Below are positions 10,333-22,714 of a stretch of DNA of 64,000 bases, piece by piece; positions within the stretch are counted from its first letter, which is position 1; the number at the start of each line of letters is the position of its first letter. The notes beneath the pieces were generated by a model. The model did not search any database. It saw only the letters and a program-made list of their open reading frames with translations, and had not been told where the DNA came from. The position numbers were made by a program, and so were the translations under genes. This DNA is from Paraphoma chrysanthemicola (lineage: Eukaryota > Ascomycota > Dothideomycetes > Pleosporales > Phaeosphaeriaceae). The stretch lies in NCBI GenBank assembly GCA_020744225.1, contig JAGMWG010000016.1:1198932-1262931 (forward strand), in the 5' to 3' direction.

Positions 10333-12539
10333 ATGGCACGTTATCTGGGGATCGCAACAGCATTGGCTGCTACTGGCGCCTTGGCCATCACTCCAGAGTG
10401 AGCATACCCTTTGATAGTAAATGAAGCTAGGCGCTGACATGAAGAAGGCAGCTACTCAGCAATCCACGTCGAGGCGCGCTGAGTCCGAGCGGCGACGGCA
10501 CCATCGCCCTGTTCTCTGTATCTCAGTACTCGTTCGACGAGCAGTCTTCCTCACATGGGCTCAACTTGATCGACCTGAAGACTGGTAAGATCACAGAGTC
10601 GGGTTGGAACAGCTCGGAGATCAATGAGGCTGCTTGGCTGCCCGGCACCGACACGGGTTTCATTTACATTAACGGAACCGGAGAAAACGCGGGAGGTGTT
10701 TCTCTGTGGATCGGCGACGTCAAAAGCCCGAACTCAAGCACCAAAGTCGCAGAATTGGACGCGCCATATTCTGGCCTCAAGGTCGCTAACACCTCGTCCG
10801 GTGATCTGCACTTCTTGGTCAACGCCCTTGCTTATCCCAACGGCACGGCCTACAATCCAGAAACCGCTGAGACCGCCCGAAGCACGGCGCGATTCTACTC
10901 CGACATCTACCCTCGCCATTGGGACACATGGTTGACGAAGCAGCGCTACAACGTTTTCGCCGGTGTTTTATCTTCGAACGGCAGCTACGCCCTCGCTGGT
11001 AGCGGTCTCCGCAACCTAAACCATGGAGTCAATTACACGGCCACGCAATCTGAGACACCCGTCCAGCCGTTCGGCGATTCTAGCGACTACGCACTCAGCC
11101 CAGATGGCTCGCTATACGCATTCCTTAGCAAGGCACCTCAGCTGAACAAGGCCAACTACACCGCGAGCTACATCTACCTCGGCTCCTTCGCCAGCCCAGA
11201 CGTTGCAATCGCTTTCAACGGGCCTGACTCTGAGGCCTCTGCGGCTGGTCACAAGGGTGCTTCCGGCCAACCCTCGTTCTCTCCAGATAGCACCAAGCTT
11301 GCTTATATTCAGCAAGACGAAGACTACTATGAGTCTGACCTGTGGCAGTTGTACGTTGTAGATGTCGCTACCTCGTACGGCAAGGTCAGCACTAGTAACT
11401 GGAAGGCATTGAGCTCCGGTTTCGATCGCTGGGTGCAAGGCCCTCTGACTTGGGCTCATGACGGTGATTCCATCTATGCTACAGCTGAGGATTACGCGCG
11501 CGTCAAGGTTTACAACTTCCCTATCTCGGGCAAGGGCGACTTCAAGCCTTTGACATCGAACACGACTGTATCGTCATTTTCTCTACTCCCCGACTCCTCG
11601 CTTCTGGTAACGGCGAGCGCCATCTGGACACCCACCGAATACTACACCCTCGCGAATGGTACCAAGACCACTCTGTTCAACGCAGTTGATCATGATGAGA
11701 ACCTCGCTGGCCTTAGCTCATCCACCTTTTCCGAGATTTTCTTTAATGGCTCCGATCCCAATCTCAAGCAACAGCTTCATGCTGTTGTCGTTAAGCCGAG
11801 CAACTACGTTGCAAACAAGACTTACCCCCTTGCGTTCATCATTCACGGCGGACCCCAGGGCTCCAATGCTAATGGCTGGTCTAATCGATGGAACCCTCAG
11901 GTCTGGGCCGATCAAGGCTACATTGTTGTAGCGCCCAACCCGACTGGCTCTACCGGCTTCGGTCAATACCTCATCGATGCTATTCAAGGCAACTGGGGAA
12001 GCTATCCTTACGATGATCTCGTCAATGCTTGGCAGTATGTAGTCGATAACCTCAAGTGGATCGACACCGAAAACGGTATCGCCGCTGGTGCGTCGTATGG
12101 TGGATATATGACCAACTGGATTCAGTCCAACGACTTGGGCAACAAGTTCAAGGCGCTTGTTACCCATGACGGTATCTCCAACACCCAGGGTGCATGGGCC
12201 ACCGAGGAGCTCTGGTTTATTCGCCACGACTACAACGGCAGCATTTGGGAGTCGGACGCCTACGATAAATGGAACCCCATGAACCACATCGCCAACTGGT
12301 CTACACCGCAATTTGTCATCCACAACACTCTCGACTACCGCCTACCCGAGAGCGACGGACTTGCTTTGTTCAATATTCTACAGGCGCGCGGTGTCCCTTC
12401 GCGTTTCCTCAATTTCCCCGACGAGAATCATTGGGTCTTGAAACAGGAGAACAGCCTGGTCTGGCACACTGAGATCTTCAACTGGATCAACCATTACTCC
12501 AAAGGAACGCCTCTGGACGATGTGCCGATCGGTAACTGA
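10333..12539 (+). CDS. dpp5: Secreted dipeptidyl-peptidase V (S9 prolyl oligopeptidase family)
   Basis: Extracellular serine peptidase that trims dipeptides from protein fragments. Exons are 10333-10397 and 10460-12539; the 62-bp GTGAGC...TCAG intron splits an Asp codon. The product has 714 residues. It starts with a signal peptide (MARYLGIATALAATGALA) followed by NPRRGALSPSGDG, as in known DppV proteins. A beta-propeller region with repeated LSPDGSLYAF/FSPDSTKLAY blades precedes the alpha/beta-hydrolase domain. The catalytic triad is visible: Ser567 in GASYGGY, Asp647 in LDYRLP and His679 in ENHWVL. Many Asn-X-Ser/Thr sites suggest N-glycosylation. In dermatophytes and Aspergillus this family is a secreted antigen; here a nutritional role is likely. 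Confidence 0.93.
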
Positions 12540-14441
12540 GGATGGAAGAAGCGACAGCATAGGTTGTTACACGCCAAGACATATGTTGGATTGGCTAGCA
12601 TGACGTTGCTAAATGGGTCTACAGTGTTCGCGGCAATTACTTAATGATAATGAAAGCAAACTTGATCATGTCCATATGCCACATGCCCAAGATCCTGCAT
12701 GTGCAAAATGGATCCGCGTGTCGTCTGATAGATCACGATCGTGTGAGGTTAACACGATCTCCATTGATCATTGACAGTGTTATCAGCATCAGCACGCTGC
12801 GCCAAGCTTCCTTCTCCGCAACCGAGTTGGTAATGATGCAACATCTCCCAATGAAGCATACCGTCAACGTTCCGGCACCTGACCTAATCCACAGGGGACA
12901 CCGAACAACGCAAACGTACGCAACGCACCGCACCAGCGACCTGGTCTTTGGAAGTGGATCGTGGTCAACAAGCTATGGTTCTATCTGCAGATATCCACAG
13001 TAATCCGAGGCTTTGGGATGTGGAACACTAACTCTAATAAGATTACTTAGTTCACAACGGCACCATGCCGACAGGGCACCATGTTCGGCATTCGGATGTG
13101 GTGTTGCGTGAAAAGGTGGACCGTACCAACGGCACGACTCAAAACAGCCTTGATGGCTCCACCGAGACAATTCGATGTCCCCACAACGCCACCCGCGGCT
13201 CGACTTCCACCCTTCCAGAAATATGCGATGTTGTGCACAATGGATCCACAGATAAGAGTTTGCCTATTTCCGGGAATACCAAGAACATCACAATCCGCGC
13301 CGCAACAGACACGGCTGCCAGCTCACATTCTATCAAGACCGAAGACACAAATAGAAGAATGGTAGTGTAGATTGTGGTAATGTGGTGCCAAGAGAGCGGA
13401 AATCAGCGGTCTTGCCGTGAAGCGACAAAGTTTTCGCGTGCAGCGGGAATACGGCGGTCCATCGAAGCATGCGCCAACCAGCGGTCGCTCTTGTCGGGCT
13501 CTTAACTCGAAGAGTGAGGAGATAAGCACTTTGTCGCGGCATGCAATATTTTCTGGAAGCCAAGCGGAACACGAAGAGGAGTCTGAATGAAGGCCATAAC
13601 CGGTTGCAGCAGCCAGTGTTGGTTATGGCGGCGGGTAATTGGCCGAACTGTAGATGAGACGTTGGAACCTGCCCGTTCGGGCGTAGGCGCCACCGTTCGT
13701 GGTGTGGAGAGCTGCCGAGGAGTCTTGCGGAGCTTGATGGCAAAAGATGCGCGCCAAGATCTCCGCTCGGCGCCGAGGCGGAGCGGCAGTGAACTGGACG
13801 AGATTGGCAGATGTGTGCACGCTAATCGCCGCTGTTAGGTCACCAGTTCGGGGGGGTGGGTGTTCGCTCTCGAAATTCACACCTTACTTTCATGAAGTCG
13901 CTGCCGCTCACGTCAGTAGTATGAGACAAGTGCGACACTGCGCAACGCGGGGTTCATGCTACCAAGACCGCGGTAACACAAATGCTGCAGCTGGGTCGTT
14001 CAGATAAGAGCAAGCTAGGGAGGGCTGGCGTGAATGGTCGACGCCCCTTGCGATCGTCAGTCGCCAAGGTCTGAAGCACTGTAGCCATGGTGGGCCGTCT
14101 TTCTTGGACAACAGCTTCCCTGGCCTTAGCAGTTGTCAGTGGCTGCGGCGTCGAGCGACGATAACGCGAGCGCTCTCATTGTCGAGCGACGGATGATGAG
14201 CTAGTGCCACTGTAACGTCGTAGCGATACTCACCTGCTCGAAACAGCGACCCCGGCCAAGACGCGCTGTCACTCGTTTGCCGCTGTGAATGAAATGGGGA
14301 GAGTATTAAATTGCTCGCGACCGCCCGCCACTCGTGTGATCGATAGCAGATAGCTCGTCCATTCCCGCTCACTCACCCTTCCAACGCTGAAGTGCAGCTT
14401 TCCATCAATACTTGGAGGCTCAAGCCACAACTTCTAACATC
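12540..14441. other. Intergenic stretch
   Basis: About 1.9 kb without a supported gene. Overlapping short frames on both strands at 12.9-13.9 kb look like shadows in GC-rich sequence. The CT-rich last 150 bases before 14442 are probably the peptide transporter's promoter and 5' UTR. Confidence 0.5.
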
Positions 14442-16603
14442 ATGACTTCGGCAGCAGCTTCAAACGCCGTCGACATGGCGATGAGCAACGAACCCAAGGT
14501 TGCCACTCCATTGTACGAGATTGGCGAAAAGCAAGCGCTTGCCCGCTCCGACACCACTGGTAGTCACCAGGTTGCCCCGCCAGTCGAGTTTGACGCCGAT
14601 CTTGAGGGTGAGGAGCCCACGTTGGAGGAGCTCGCCACACTCCGTCGTGTATCTGGCAAGATCCCGTGGACCGCTTTCACCATCGCCTTTGTCGAGCTGT
14701 GTGAGCGCTTTGGCTACTACGGTTGCCAAGTTCTCTGTATGTGATACGGTATTACTGTCCCTGGTATGCTTGGACTAATCTTTGATAGACACCAACTTCG
14801 TCCAGAAGGACCTGCCAATCATCGACGGCGTTCCGCAGACAACTGGCCGTGATCCGCGAACTGATGGCCAGCCTGGTGTAAGTTCGGTCACAATTTGCTC
14901 CAAAGAAGTCGCGTACTGACATTACAGGCACTCGGTATGGGACAGCGTGCCTCGTTCGGCATCGGTACCTTCAACTCTTTCTGGGCATACACCACACCCA
15001 TTATCGGCGCCATCATTGCAGATGAGTACCTCGGCCGCTTCAATACCATCTTCATTGCCATCGCATTCTCTATTGTCGGCCACATTTTGCTCATCATCTC
15101 GGCGGTTCCTCCGGTCCTCACTAGCGGCAAGGCCATCGCGCCCTTCATCCTCGGCGTGATCACACTTGGATTCGGAACCGGTGCATTCAAGGCAAACATT
15201 TCGCCGCTTATTGCTGAGCAATATCGTCAGTCCAAGCCGCGTGTCATCAAGGATCCCAAGACGGGCGAGCGTGTTATTTCGGACCCAAACATCACCATCT
15301 CGCGTATCTTTCTCGTAAGTGCGAACCCTGGGTACTATTGAAGCTGTTAATGACGTCATTGCAGTACTTTTACATGTTTATAAACATGGGGTCTCTTACT
15401 GGCCAGATCGGCATGGTGTACGTTGAGAAGGTAGGTCAAAGTGTGGGAGGTCGTCACGTGTTTTCCCACTCCCAGACGTCCCCACCCCTCCAACCACGAA
15501 CTTGAACACCAAACTGACTCAACTCTGTAGTACGTCGGTTTTTGGTGTGCATTCCTTCTGCCAACCATTTTGTTCTGCTGCTGCCCGATTGTCCTTTGGT
15601 TCTGCCGCGGAAAATACCACTTGAGCCCGCCAACGGGCTCTGTGCTCATCCGCGCCATCAAGCTCCTCAAACTCGCTACCAAAGGCAAGTGGTCCGCGAA
15701 CCCCGTTCAGACGCGCAAGAACTTCAAGTCCGAGCGCTTCTGGGAGGATGTTAAGCCGAGCCATCTCGGTTCCGCTAAGCCAGGCTGGATGCAGTTTGAC
15801 GATGCTTGGGTCGACCAGGTCGCACGTGGTCTGCGCGCCTGCTCGTGCTTCACATGGATCCCTCTCTACTGTAAGCCACAATTCTTTCACCTCAATCGTC
15901 AAGTGCTAATTCTTCATCAGGGCTATCATACAACCAGATGAACAACAACCTCACGTCTCAGGCCGCGACCATGCAGCGCAACGGCGTTCCCAACGATCTC
16001 ATCACGAACCTTAACCCCATCTCCCTCGTGATCTTCATTCCCATTGTCGACAACTTTCTGTACCCCGCGCTCCGAAAGGCTGGCATCAAATTCACCCCCA
16101 TCAAGCGCATTGCCTTCGGCTTCGTTCTCGCCTCGCTCGCCATGGTCAGCGCTTCCGTCATCCAGCACTATATCTACAAGCTCGGTGCGTGCGGCAAATA
16201 TATGAACGAATGTGACACCTTCGCGCCAGTCAACGTCTGGACACAAGCCGTGCCGTACGTGCTCGTCGGCTTCTCCGAAATTTTCACATCTATCACCGGT
16301 CTGGAGTTCGCATTTACCAAGGCGCCCAAGAACATGCGCTCGCTCGTCACATCGTACTGGCACTTCATGTCAGCTTTCTCCAACGCGATTGGCCAGGCCC
16401 TTGTCTCGCTGTCCGAGGACCCGTTGCTGGTGTGGAACTACGCGGTGGTCGCAATCCTGGCGTTTATCGGTGGATGTCTCTTCTGGCTGCACCAGCGCCC
16501 GACAGATAAGAAGGAGGATATGCTCAACATGTTGCCAGACTCGAACTACATTGGCAAGGATCGTAGGCACAGTATTGCGGAGGAGAACACGCGCCACGCT
16601 TGA
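14442..16603 (+). CDS. ptr2: POT/PTR2-family oligopeptide transporter
   Basis: Proton-coupled importer of di- and tripeptides in the plasma membrane. Six exons: 14442-14736, 14789-14877, 14928-15314, 15365-15430, 15531-15870 and 15921-16603, all with GT-AG introns of 50-100 bp. They give 619 residues in a continuous frame. The family motif ExxERFxYYG appears as ELCERFGYYG at the first membrane segment. The signature stretch FNSFWAYTTPIIGAIIADEY with the following LGRFNTI is in exon 3. About twelve hydrophobic segments follow, ending with a short Lys/Arg-rich cytoplasmic tail. The frame is open ten codons upstream, but 14442 is the first ATG. Together with the secreted peptidase upstream it could serve extracellular peptide use, though no co-regulation is shown. 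Confidence 0.92.
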
Positions 16604-17250
16604 GCGCTCGGGGTGGTCTTGACTTGCGATGATGCTGCGGAGGGTAAAAGGGTGGCGGTGCTTAATGCATTGCATAATGGTCACAAAGGACGTGTAAAGC
16701 TGCACTAACGTGTCGATGATACCTAATTGCTTTGCTTCCACAATCGAACTGCTCATTACACATTGTTGCTCCCTGTCATGCTTTCTAAAGTGGATCTAGA
16801 ACTGTAGCATGTGTCAGCGTCCCAGTAAATCCACGTAGTCGGGGCAAGACGCCAGCTTTACTTCCGCCCCCATCCGCCGTCGCGGCGGCTCCCGCCACTT
16901 AGCGTCCGCCCGTACTAATCGTGCCTCCGCTGCCTCAGATCTGGGTTGAGCACTGACACCCTTCTCAAAATGAACCTGGTCGTTCGCCAGCGAGGCTACA
17001 CATTTCCTATACTGCAAGTTACATCAGTAGTACCGCCGTCCCAAATGCTTAGCGCAGCGCCCGAAACTCGCAGGTTCTCGCATGAGCCTGATGTCCGGCA
17101 ACCTTTTGTAGGTAGAACAAGTCAAGCACTATGTTTGTGCATGTATGTATACAGCGCTCAGCGCGGACGACGCCATACAGCAACCTGTAGACCTTCAGCG
17201 CACTGTTATGCCATTGAAGTATGGGAAAGAACTGCCCAAGGCTATTCCAG
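16604..17250. other. Intergenic stretch
   Basis: 3' flank of the peptide transporter. No gene, repeat or RNA is recognised. Confidence 0.5.
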
Positions 17251-17253
17251 ACC

Positions 17254-18180
17254 TTACATTAGGATACAAGAAGCACAGTCTTCTCGATCGAACTCAAACA
17301 CTATCCCCATGAATGGCCCATTCCTAGAACCTCCCGTCTCTTTGAATGACTTGCCATTTCCTAACTCCCTCGTCGCTGTCTTGAGGGAAGCCAGTGTGCC
17401 TACACAGCCAAAGATTTTCCAGAAAATGTGATCGATGTACTTCTTCATGGTCTTGACAGGTACAATAGCCGCGCCGGAGATTGCTGAGTCAGTTCGTTTG
17501 CTGCAACGAAATCCCAACCAATCCGGAACGTCTGCAAGAGCGTCGAGCGTAGCCGATTTGGAGGAGCCGTCGGTGATCCTGAAACAAGGCAGTGGTCTGC
17601 CACCAACGCGAAGTTTCAACTTTTCTTCATCCGTAGCGAAGAAAGGAAGGGTGATTATGTAGGTTTGCGTTTTGGTGTTTGCCTGACGCGTTTGGTGGTG
17701 CCACACTCAGGCAATACTGGCCAGCGGCCTGCGTCGAAGACCTGAAGACTGGTCGAAGATTTCGGAAATTGATTTCGTGAGATAGCGCGCGAAGCGCCAT
17801 GAGTTCAATGAGTTTCCTCATGTCTGAGTCTTTGCCTTTATCCGCTGGTGCCGTACTGATCTCGTCTGGGAATTAGCGCTCGAGAATAGACAGTGGATAC
17901 TTGTTCAGACGACGACATGCCTCTCCGGCAACTTTCTGAGCATCGGCTTCGGTTGGACATACGTTCACGTCCAGTGCACCGCCACGGACGAAGTATCTGT
18001 CACCTGGAGCAGGCAGATGTGAGCCAGGTCTGCCTGACCAGACTACATTTGTCATTTGAGCTGTCTTCATCGGCGCGAACTCGGGAAACAGTCGATAATT
18101 CTTCTGCTCGCGTTCAGGAAGTGCGCTGTTCCAGACAACAATTCTTCAAGTTCGATTATTCCTGAGACATAGTGGCGTGA
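17254..18180 (-). pseudogene. Coding-like relic or unusual gene of unknown function
   Basis: Minus-strand reading shows three blocks of natural-looking protein. Block one (about 18142-17880) reads through LFPEFAPMKTAQMTNVVWSG and YFVRGGALDVNVCPTEADAQ. A 45-bp GTATCC...CAG segment with a GCTAAT branch site removes an in-frame stop and joins it, in frame, to block two (NTAPADKGKDSDMRKLIELM), which ends near 17700. Block three (17706-17254; DGSSKSATLDALADVPDWLG) is in another frame and I could not find splice sites linking it. No ATG-initiated full model was found. I do not recognise the family. It is either a decaying gene or a real one with introns I misread. Confidence 0.35.
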
Positions 18181-18746
18181 GACCAGAGTAGAGAGGTTGT
18201 GCAGCTTTTAGGATACCGATGGAAACTAGTCACGATTAGATCCAATGCTTCTGTAGAGGAAGCGTTCTCCGCGTCTGATGCAATGCAGACTAGAATTTGA
18301 GATGTTCCGCCTGGCTGTAGTTGAGATGAACATACGTACATACGTGATACATTATACATCCACAAACATATCTCCGCCTTCTGTATCTAGGTGGTGTTTG
18401 AGTTGAATTAAGAGAACTCTGCTTCTTGTATCGCGATGTAAGCCTCTGTTTAGCCTCAAATAAATATATCCTACAAGTCGTTCGGACAATAATGCGCCGA
18501 AGGCCTACAGGCTTCTGCATAGTGTTATTCGCGCTGCGCGTTGCATACACACATGCACATACATATGCTTGAGTTGATATATACTTGAAAAGACTATAGG
18601 ACATCGGGATCATGGGAGATTATGCGAATTTCGGTTATATTTTGACCTCTAGTGAGCCGACCCGCACGAAATGTGTGTGTGGTCCAAAGACGATATATCA
18701 GATCTTGTTTTACTGCCAAACAACGCGTCTACTATCTAAGCTGTGC

Positions 18747-18992
18747 TTATCGGTCTGTACATAAGAAAGGGTTGATACTGCTTCTGATCAGCCGAGTCTT
18801 GTAGGCATGCATAAGGATGGTGATGGTATCATTGTCGGCAGGGGTCTAATTGAAGTCAAGGTATTCATAACTAACCTTGAATTTGAACAGCGGACCAGGA
18901 GTGTGGGCAGAACCACCAGGAGTCTGAGTAGAGGGAAGCTCCATGGCGATACCCAGGTAGTCAAGACAGACTCTGTGACTTTCAGGGTCATG
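18747..18992 (-). pseudogene. Small coding relic with one in-frame stop
   Basis: Minus-strand translation gives HDPESHRVCLDYLGIAMELP, then a Pro/Gly/Thr linker, then TPADNDTITILMHAYKTRLI before a TAA at 18747. A TAG interrupts the frame just before TPADNDT; it would be CAG after reversing one C-to-T change, as expected from RIP. No start codon or upstream exon was identified. Function is unknown. Confidence 0.3.
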
Positions 18993-19172
18993 TCGAGAGT
19001 TTGATCATTGCTTCAATGACAGTGCGTAGTCGAACTCTTGGAGGCATGTCAATATCATGATGGCTGAGCTTACAGGCCGAGAAGAACCTTAGGTAATGCG
19101 GGACATGTCACGATCTGTGCACCTTGAAATCACAGGTAGACGAAGCTGCTTGGTCGCTGCCCCTTATCTACC

Positions 19173-19279
19173 TTAAGAACTCAACTCATCCTCATCTTCG
19201 TCTTCATCGTCCAGAGCAGGTCGCCGCGGTTTACGAGACTGTAGCCGGCAATTTGTCGTAAGGATAGGCTGAAAAGCTT
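19173..19279 (-). pseudogene. Possible last exon ending in an acidic tail
   Basis: Minus-strand sequence after a GCTAAT branch and ATGTAG acceptor reads a short exon ending PRRPALDDEDEDEDELSS and a TAA at 19173. The basic-then-acidic ending looks like the tail of a nuclear protein. A minus-strand open frame lies directly upstream (19287-19643) but has no clear joining splice donor. Treat as a fragment of unknown origin. Confidence 0.22.
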
Positions 19280-19908
19280 CTACATATTAGCTGGACTCGG
19301 ATTTTCCGTGAAAGTGGGCGCAGTGCGGATACAGCCGACAGTTACGGTACCCAAGATTGTCTAGCTTAGGCCTACTCCAGAATTCCTGGATAGAGATTAC
19401 GTGTATCCTGTTGTATTTAAGAAGAGCGTTCTGGATCAGACCTAGTATGAGTTCAACACAGCTGTGAGTTGCCAGGCCTCCATGCTCCAGAACTAGTACG
19501 GACCATACGATGCCACAACCATTATTTCTTTTCGCATTGATCATCACCCCAACTCGAGCATGAATTTCGTGCTCATATAGCAGATGCTTCCACCGAGAAT
19601 CACGAGAAGAATAGTTAAGTAAACAAAACACAGACGTGCGCACGCATCAGCTAAGACAGTCACTCGAACACTGACAAGTAATCGGTCAGTGCAATAGCCC
19701 TGCCCTTGAGGCTGTACTGTACAAACTTTAATGATTGTGTAATGTCATGGTTCAGTAGAGTGCAGCTAGGAGTGCTTCACCTACGCGCTTCAAGCCTTGT
19801 GGGATCGATGCTAAGCATATAAGGACCCCTAGTCTAGCCTAGAAGAGCCTCTCTAGACTTGCATGCTGCCGAGAAGTTAGCAAAGGCCTTCTTGGGTGGT
19901 ATCCTCAC

Positions 19909-21857
19909 TCACTTTATCTGGACAGTCTTTGTCTCTAGATACGCGGACAGACCGTCGCGACCCAACTCACGCCCTAGCCCACTCTCTTTCCATCCGCCAA
20001 ATGGTACCTCTATGGAAGGCATGAACGACGTGTTAACACCGACTGTACCGGACTCAAGTTTACCGGCAACACGCAGAGCCCGTGAAATAGACGATGTAAA
20101 CACAGTTGCTGTGCGCAGTCAGTACCTTGTGGTCAAAAGCACCCTCACGGTGTCTTGCGTACCTGAAAGACCAAATAACGTGTCGTTGGCCAGCTCCACA
20201 ACCTCTTCTTCCGTGGAGAATGTACGTACAGTACCTACTCGACCAAATATCTCCTCCTTATAGATCTTTGCATCGAGGCCGGGGTCAACGAACAACGTCG
20301 GGGCAACGTAGTAGCCTTTGTCACCAACACGAACTCCGCCTGTTGCAAGGTTCGCTTCCTTTTTTCCTGTCTCAATGAAAGACATGACTCTCTCAAATTG
20401 GGAGCGATCAGCAAGGGGACCAAGCCCTTGTGTTTGGGAGAAGGCTGTCGTCAAGGCTTCGATGAATTTCGGCGCGATGTCCTTTTGAACCAACGTTCGC
20501 GACGACGCTGCACTAATTTAGCTCGACAATACTGACTGGGAGGGGTGGAGCGCTATCTATGCAAGCTTGTCCCGTATTGATAAGCAGTCCGGAAGCGCAG
20601 CTGGATTTTCTCGTCAGCTGCATCCCGTTTTGGAAGTCACTCGTACTCACTATTTGACGGCGTTTTCGATGTCTGCGTCATTGAAAACAATGGCCGGCGA
20701 CTTCCCACCGAGCTCCAATGTGACCCGTTTCATATTACTCTTCAAAGCCATTTCCTGTACCTTCTTTCCTGTAGCGACGGAACCAGTAAAACTGATCTTG
20801 GACACGTGCATATGCTGCGCCAGTAACGCTCCCGTACTTCCAGGACTTGACAGAATTTGAACGACCCCCGAAGGGAATCCGGCTCGCTTTATGAGGTCTC
20901 CCATCGCAGCAAGACCTAAAGGAGCCTTTTCGGAGCTCTTGAAAACAACCTGGATCTTGCGTTAGGAATCGTTTTTCTTAATGCGCAGACTGACGTGGGA
21001 GAGGTCCAGCCGGGCAAAGCTGTGCAAGGCTGTGCAAGGTTTGGGACACATACCGTGTTTCCGGCGGCCAATGCAGGCCCAGCCTTCCATGCAAATGTCC
21101 TTCGTACATTAGATCCATAAAAGAAAGGGGTTTTCAGCATAAGTGGATACTAACGTGAGGCTTGCGTTCCATGGGGCAATGCCCGCACATACCCCTATGG
21201 GCTCATACGTAACGAAAGTAAATGGTTTGCCACCCTCCGACCTGAACGTCTGTCCAGGAATCTTATCCGCCCAGCCAGCATAGTCTACGAAATCAATGTC
21301 AACATCCCTTCTCAAAAGGTACTGGTCGTTACTTACAACGCCAAGCTTCCGTTGACATTTTTGTGATGAATGGAGTCATGTAAGATGGTGCACCCATGGC
21401 AACTGTTTCTAGCTTGAACAGCTCTTCTCCATTCTCTTCAATCAGGTCGGCAAGCTTCATCATACAGCTTGCCCTCTGCGATGGGGTGAAGTCCTTCCAT
21501 GGGCCAGATTTAAAGGCTTTCCTTGCATCGTCGACGGCCGCATCGACATCTTCCGGTCCAGCTACCGGGACCTCAGATGTAACAAGCGTTTCATCTGCTG
21601 GATTGTAGACGGAGATCTTGTCTGATGATTTCGCATCCACATACTGAGGACGAATTAAAAATCGGTAAAGGTAGTAAACACTCAAGGTCTTGTTGCTCTA
21701 GTATGACACAAACAAAAGATGCTTATAGTAGAGCTTTAAAATCCTTGCTTTGCTGGCGCTTGAGATAATTTGAGAAGTTTGACACTACGTACCTCGTTAT
21801 TGATGAAAAGCTTGGCTTTGAACAAAGCAAGATTAGAAGTAGCTATGTTTGCGGTTC
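19909..21857 (-). CDS. NAD(P)+ aldehyde dehydrogenase, eight exons, probably decaying
   Basis: Oxidises aldehydes to acids; ALDH superfamily. Exons on the minus strand: 21857-21793, 21643-21337, 21284-21155, 21099-21054, 20949-20651, 20600-20559, 20512-20163 and 20108-19909. They join in frame to about 478 residues. Family motifs are all present: LFINNEYVDA near the N-terminus, YYAGWADKIPGQTF across a splice, PWNASLT, KISFTGSVATGKKV, TLELGGKSP with the general-base Glu, the catalytic Cys in NTGQACIAAS, and the ending PFGGWKESGLGRELG. Two defects are visible. No ATG precedes the first exon: codons at the expected place are ATA, and the acceptor-like TAG before it points to a lost first exon. 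The intron at 20558-20513 starts AGATAG instead of GT. It lies divergent to the alcohol dehydrogenase at 22715, suggesting a former alcohol/aldehyde pair. Confidence 0.75.
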
Positions 21858-22714
21858 CTATGCAGGATTAGATACGCACAATACACTTCTTAACTATTCA
21901 GACCTAGCTACTCGGGTCGCCGGCACCTACAGTTCCCGTGTCCTTACGATCCTGCTATGGATCTAGAGAGGGGTCACATCTCGGAACGTTTGAATTCGTC
22001 TTGTTCCGTGGATGCAGCAGCCCAGCTTTTGGTGGGGATTTCGGCTGCGCTAATCATTATATGTAGAGTATTGCGCTGCTCCAGACGTATCAAATGTGGA
22101 TGTATGACTAACCGGGCCGACTGACTCACTTCCCCAGTCTATTGCGGGGCAACGTTACTAATCAGCCATAATCATCCTGACTTGCAGCATACCTAATCAC
22201 GTATACCAATCCACTGGAAACGCACATGCGTGGTAGCAGTATAGAATACTACTAAATCCACAGCAGAGAAATTCGAACTTCTCAAAGAAGCTGGCTATAA
22301 ATGGTGTGGCCGCGCAGCATGATTACTTATCGCTTATCCCGGCACGAGGCGGTAGAGGTAGGAATCATTGAGGATCTCGTGATGGAGTGTGAACTGACAA
22401 CTGTGCACAAGAGCTCATGCCAGAATCAGATCATTTGCCACTGGCAAATCAAGCGGGGAAGTCCTTGGCGATATGCGCGGGTAAGACTGTTCCGGAACCC
22501 TTCAGGAACATATGGTGGCGTGGAATGGCTGGATCTGATATGGCTCGCAGTCGTGAGTTAGTCGTACATAGTACTTGGCTGAATGCGGGGACAGTCGTGA
22601 CGTGAATAAGTAGTTGAGCTTGCATCTTTCGCCTCGTCCAAACTCTACAGCATTTGATGGTGACAAGACACTTCAGTCTCAATCCTTCTCAGCCTCCGAG
22701 ATTTTCCTACCACA
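21858..22714. other. Divergent intergenic region between ALDH and ADH
   Basis: About 0.85 kb separating the 5' end of the minus-strand aldehyde dehydrogenase from the plus-strand alcohol dehydrogenase. A shared bidirectional promoter is possible but no specific site is identified. The missing first exon of the ALDH should lie here. Confidence 0.4.

Noticed and set aside
11718..12323. A 201-codon minus-strand open frame inside the peptidase gene.
   Set aside because: Antisense shadow of a strongly supported coding region with GC-biased third positions.
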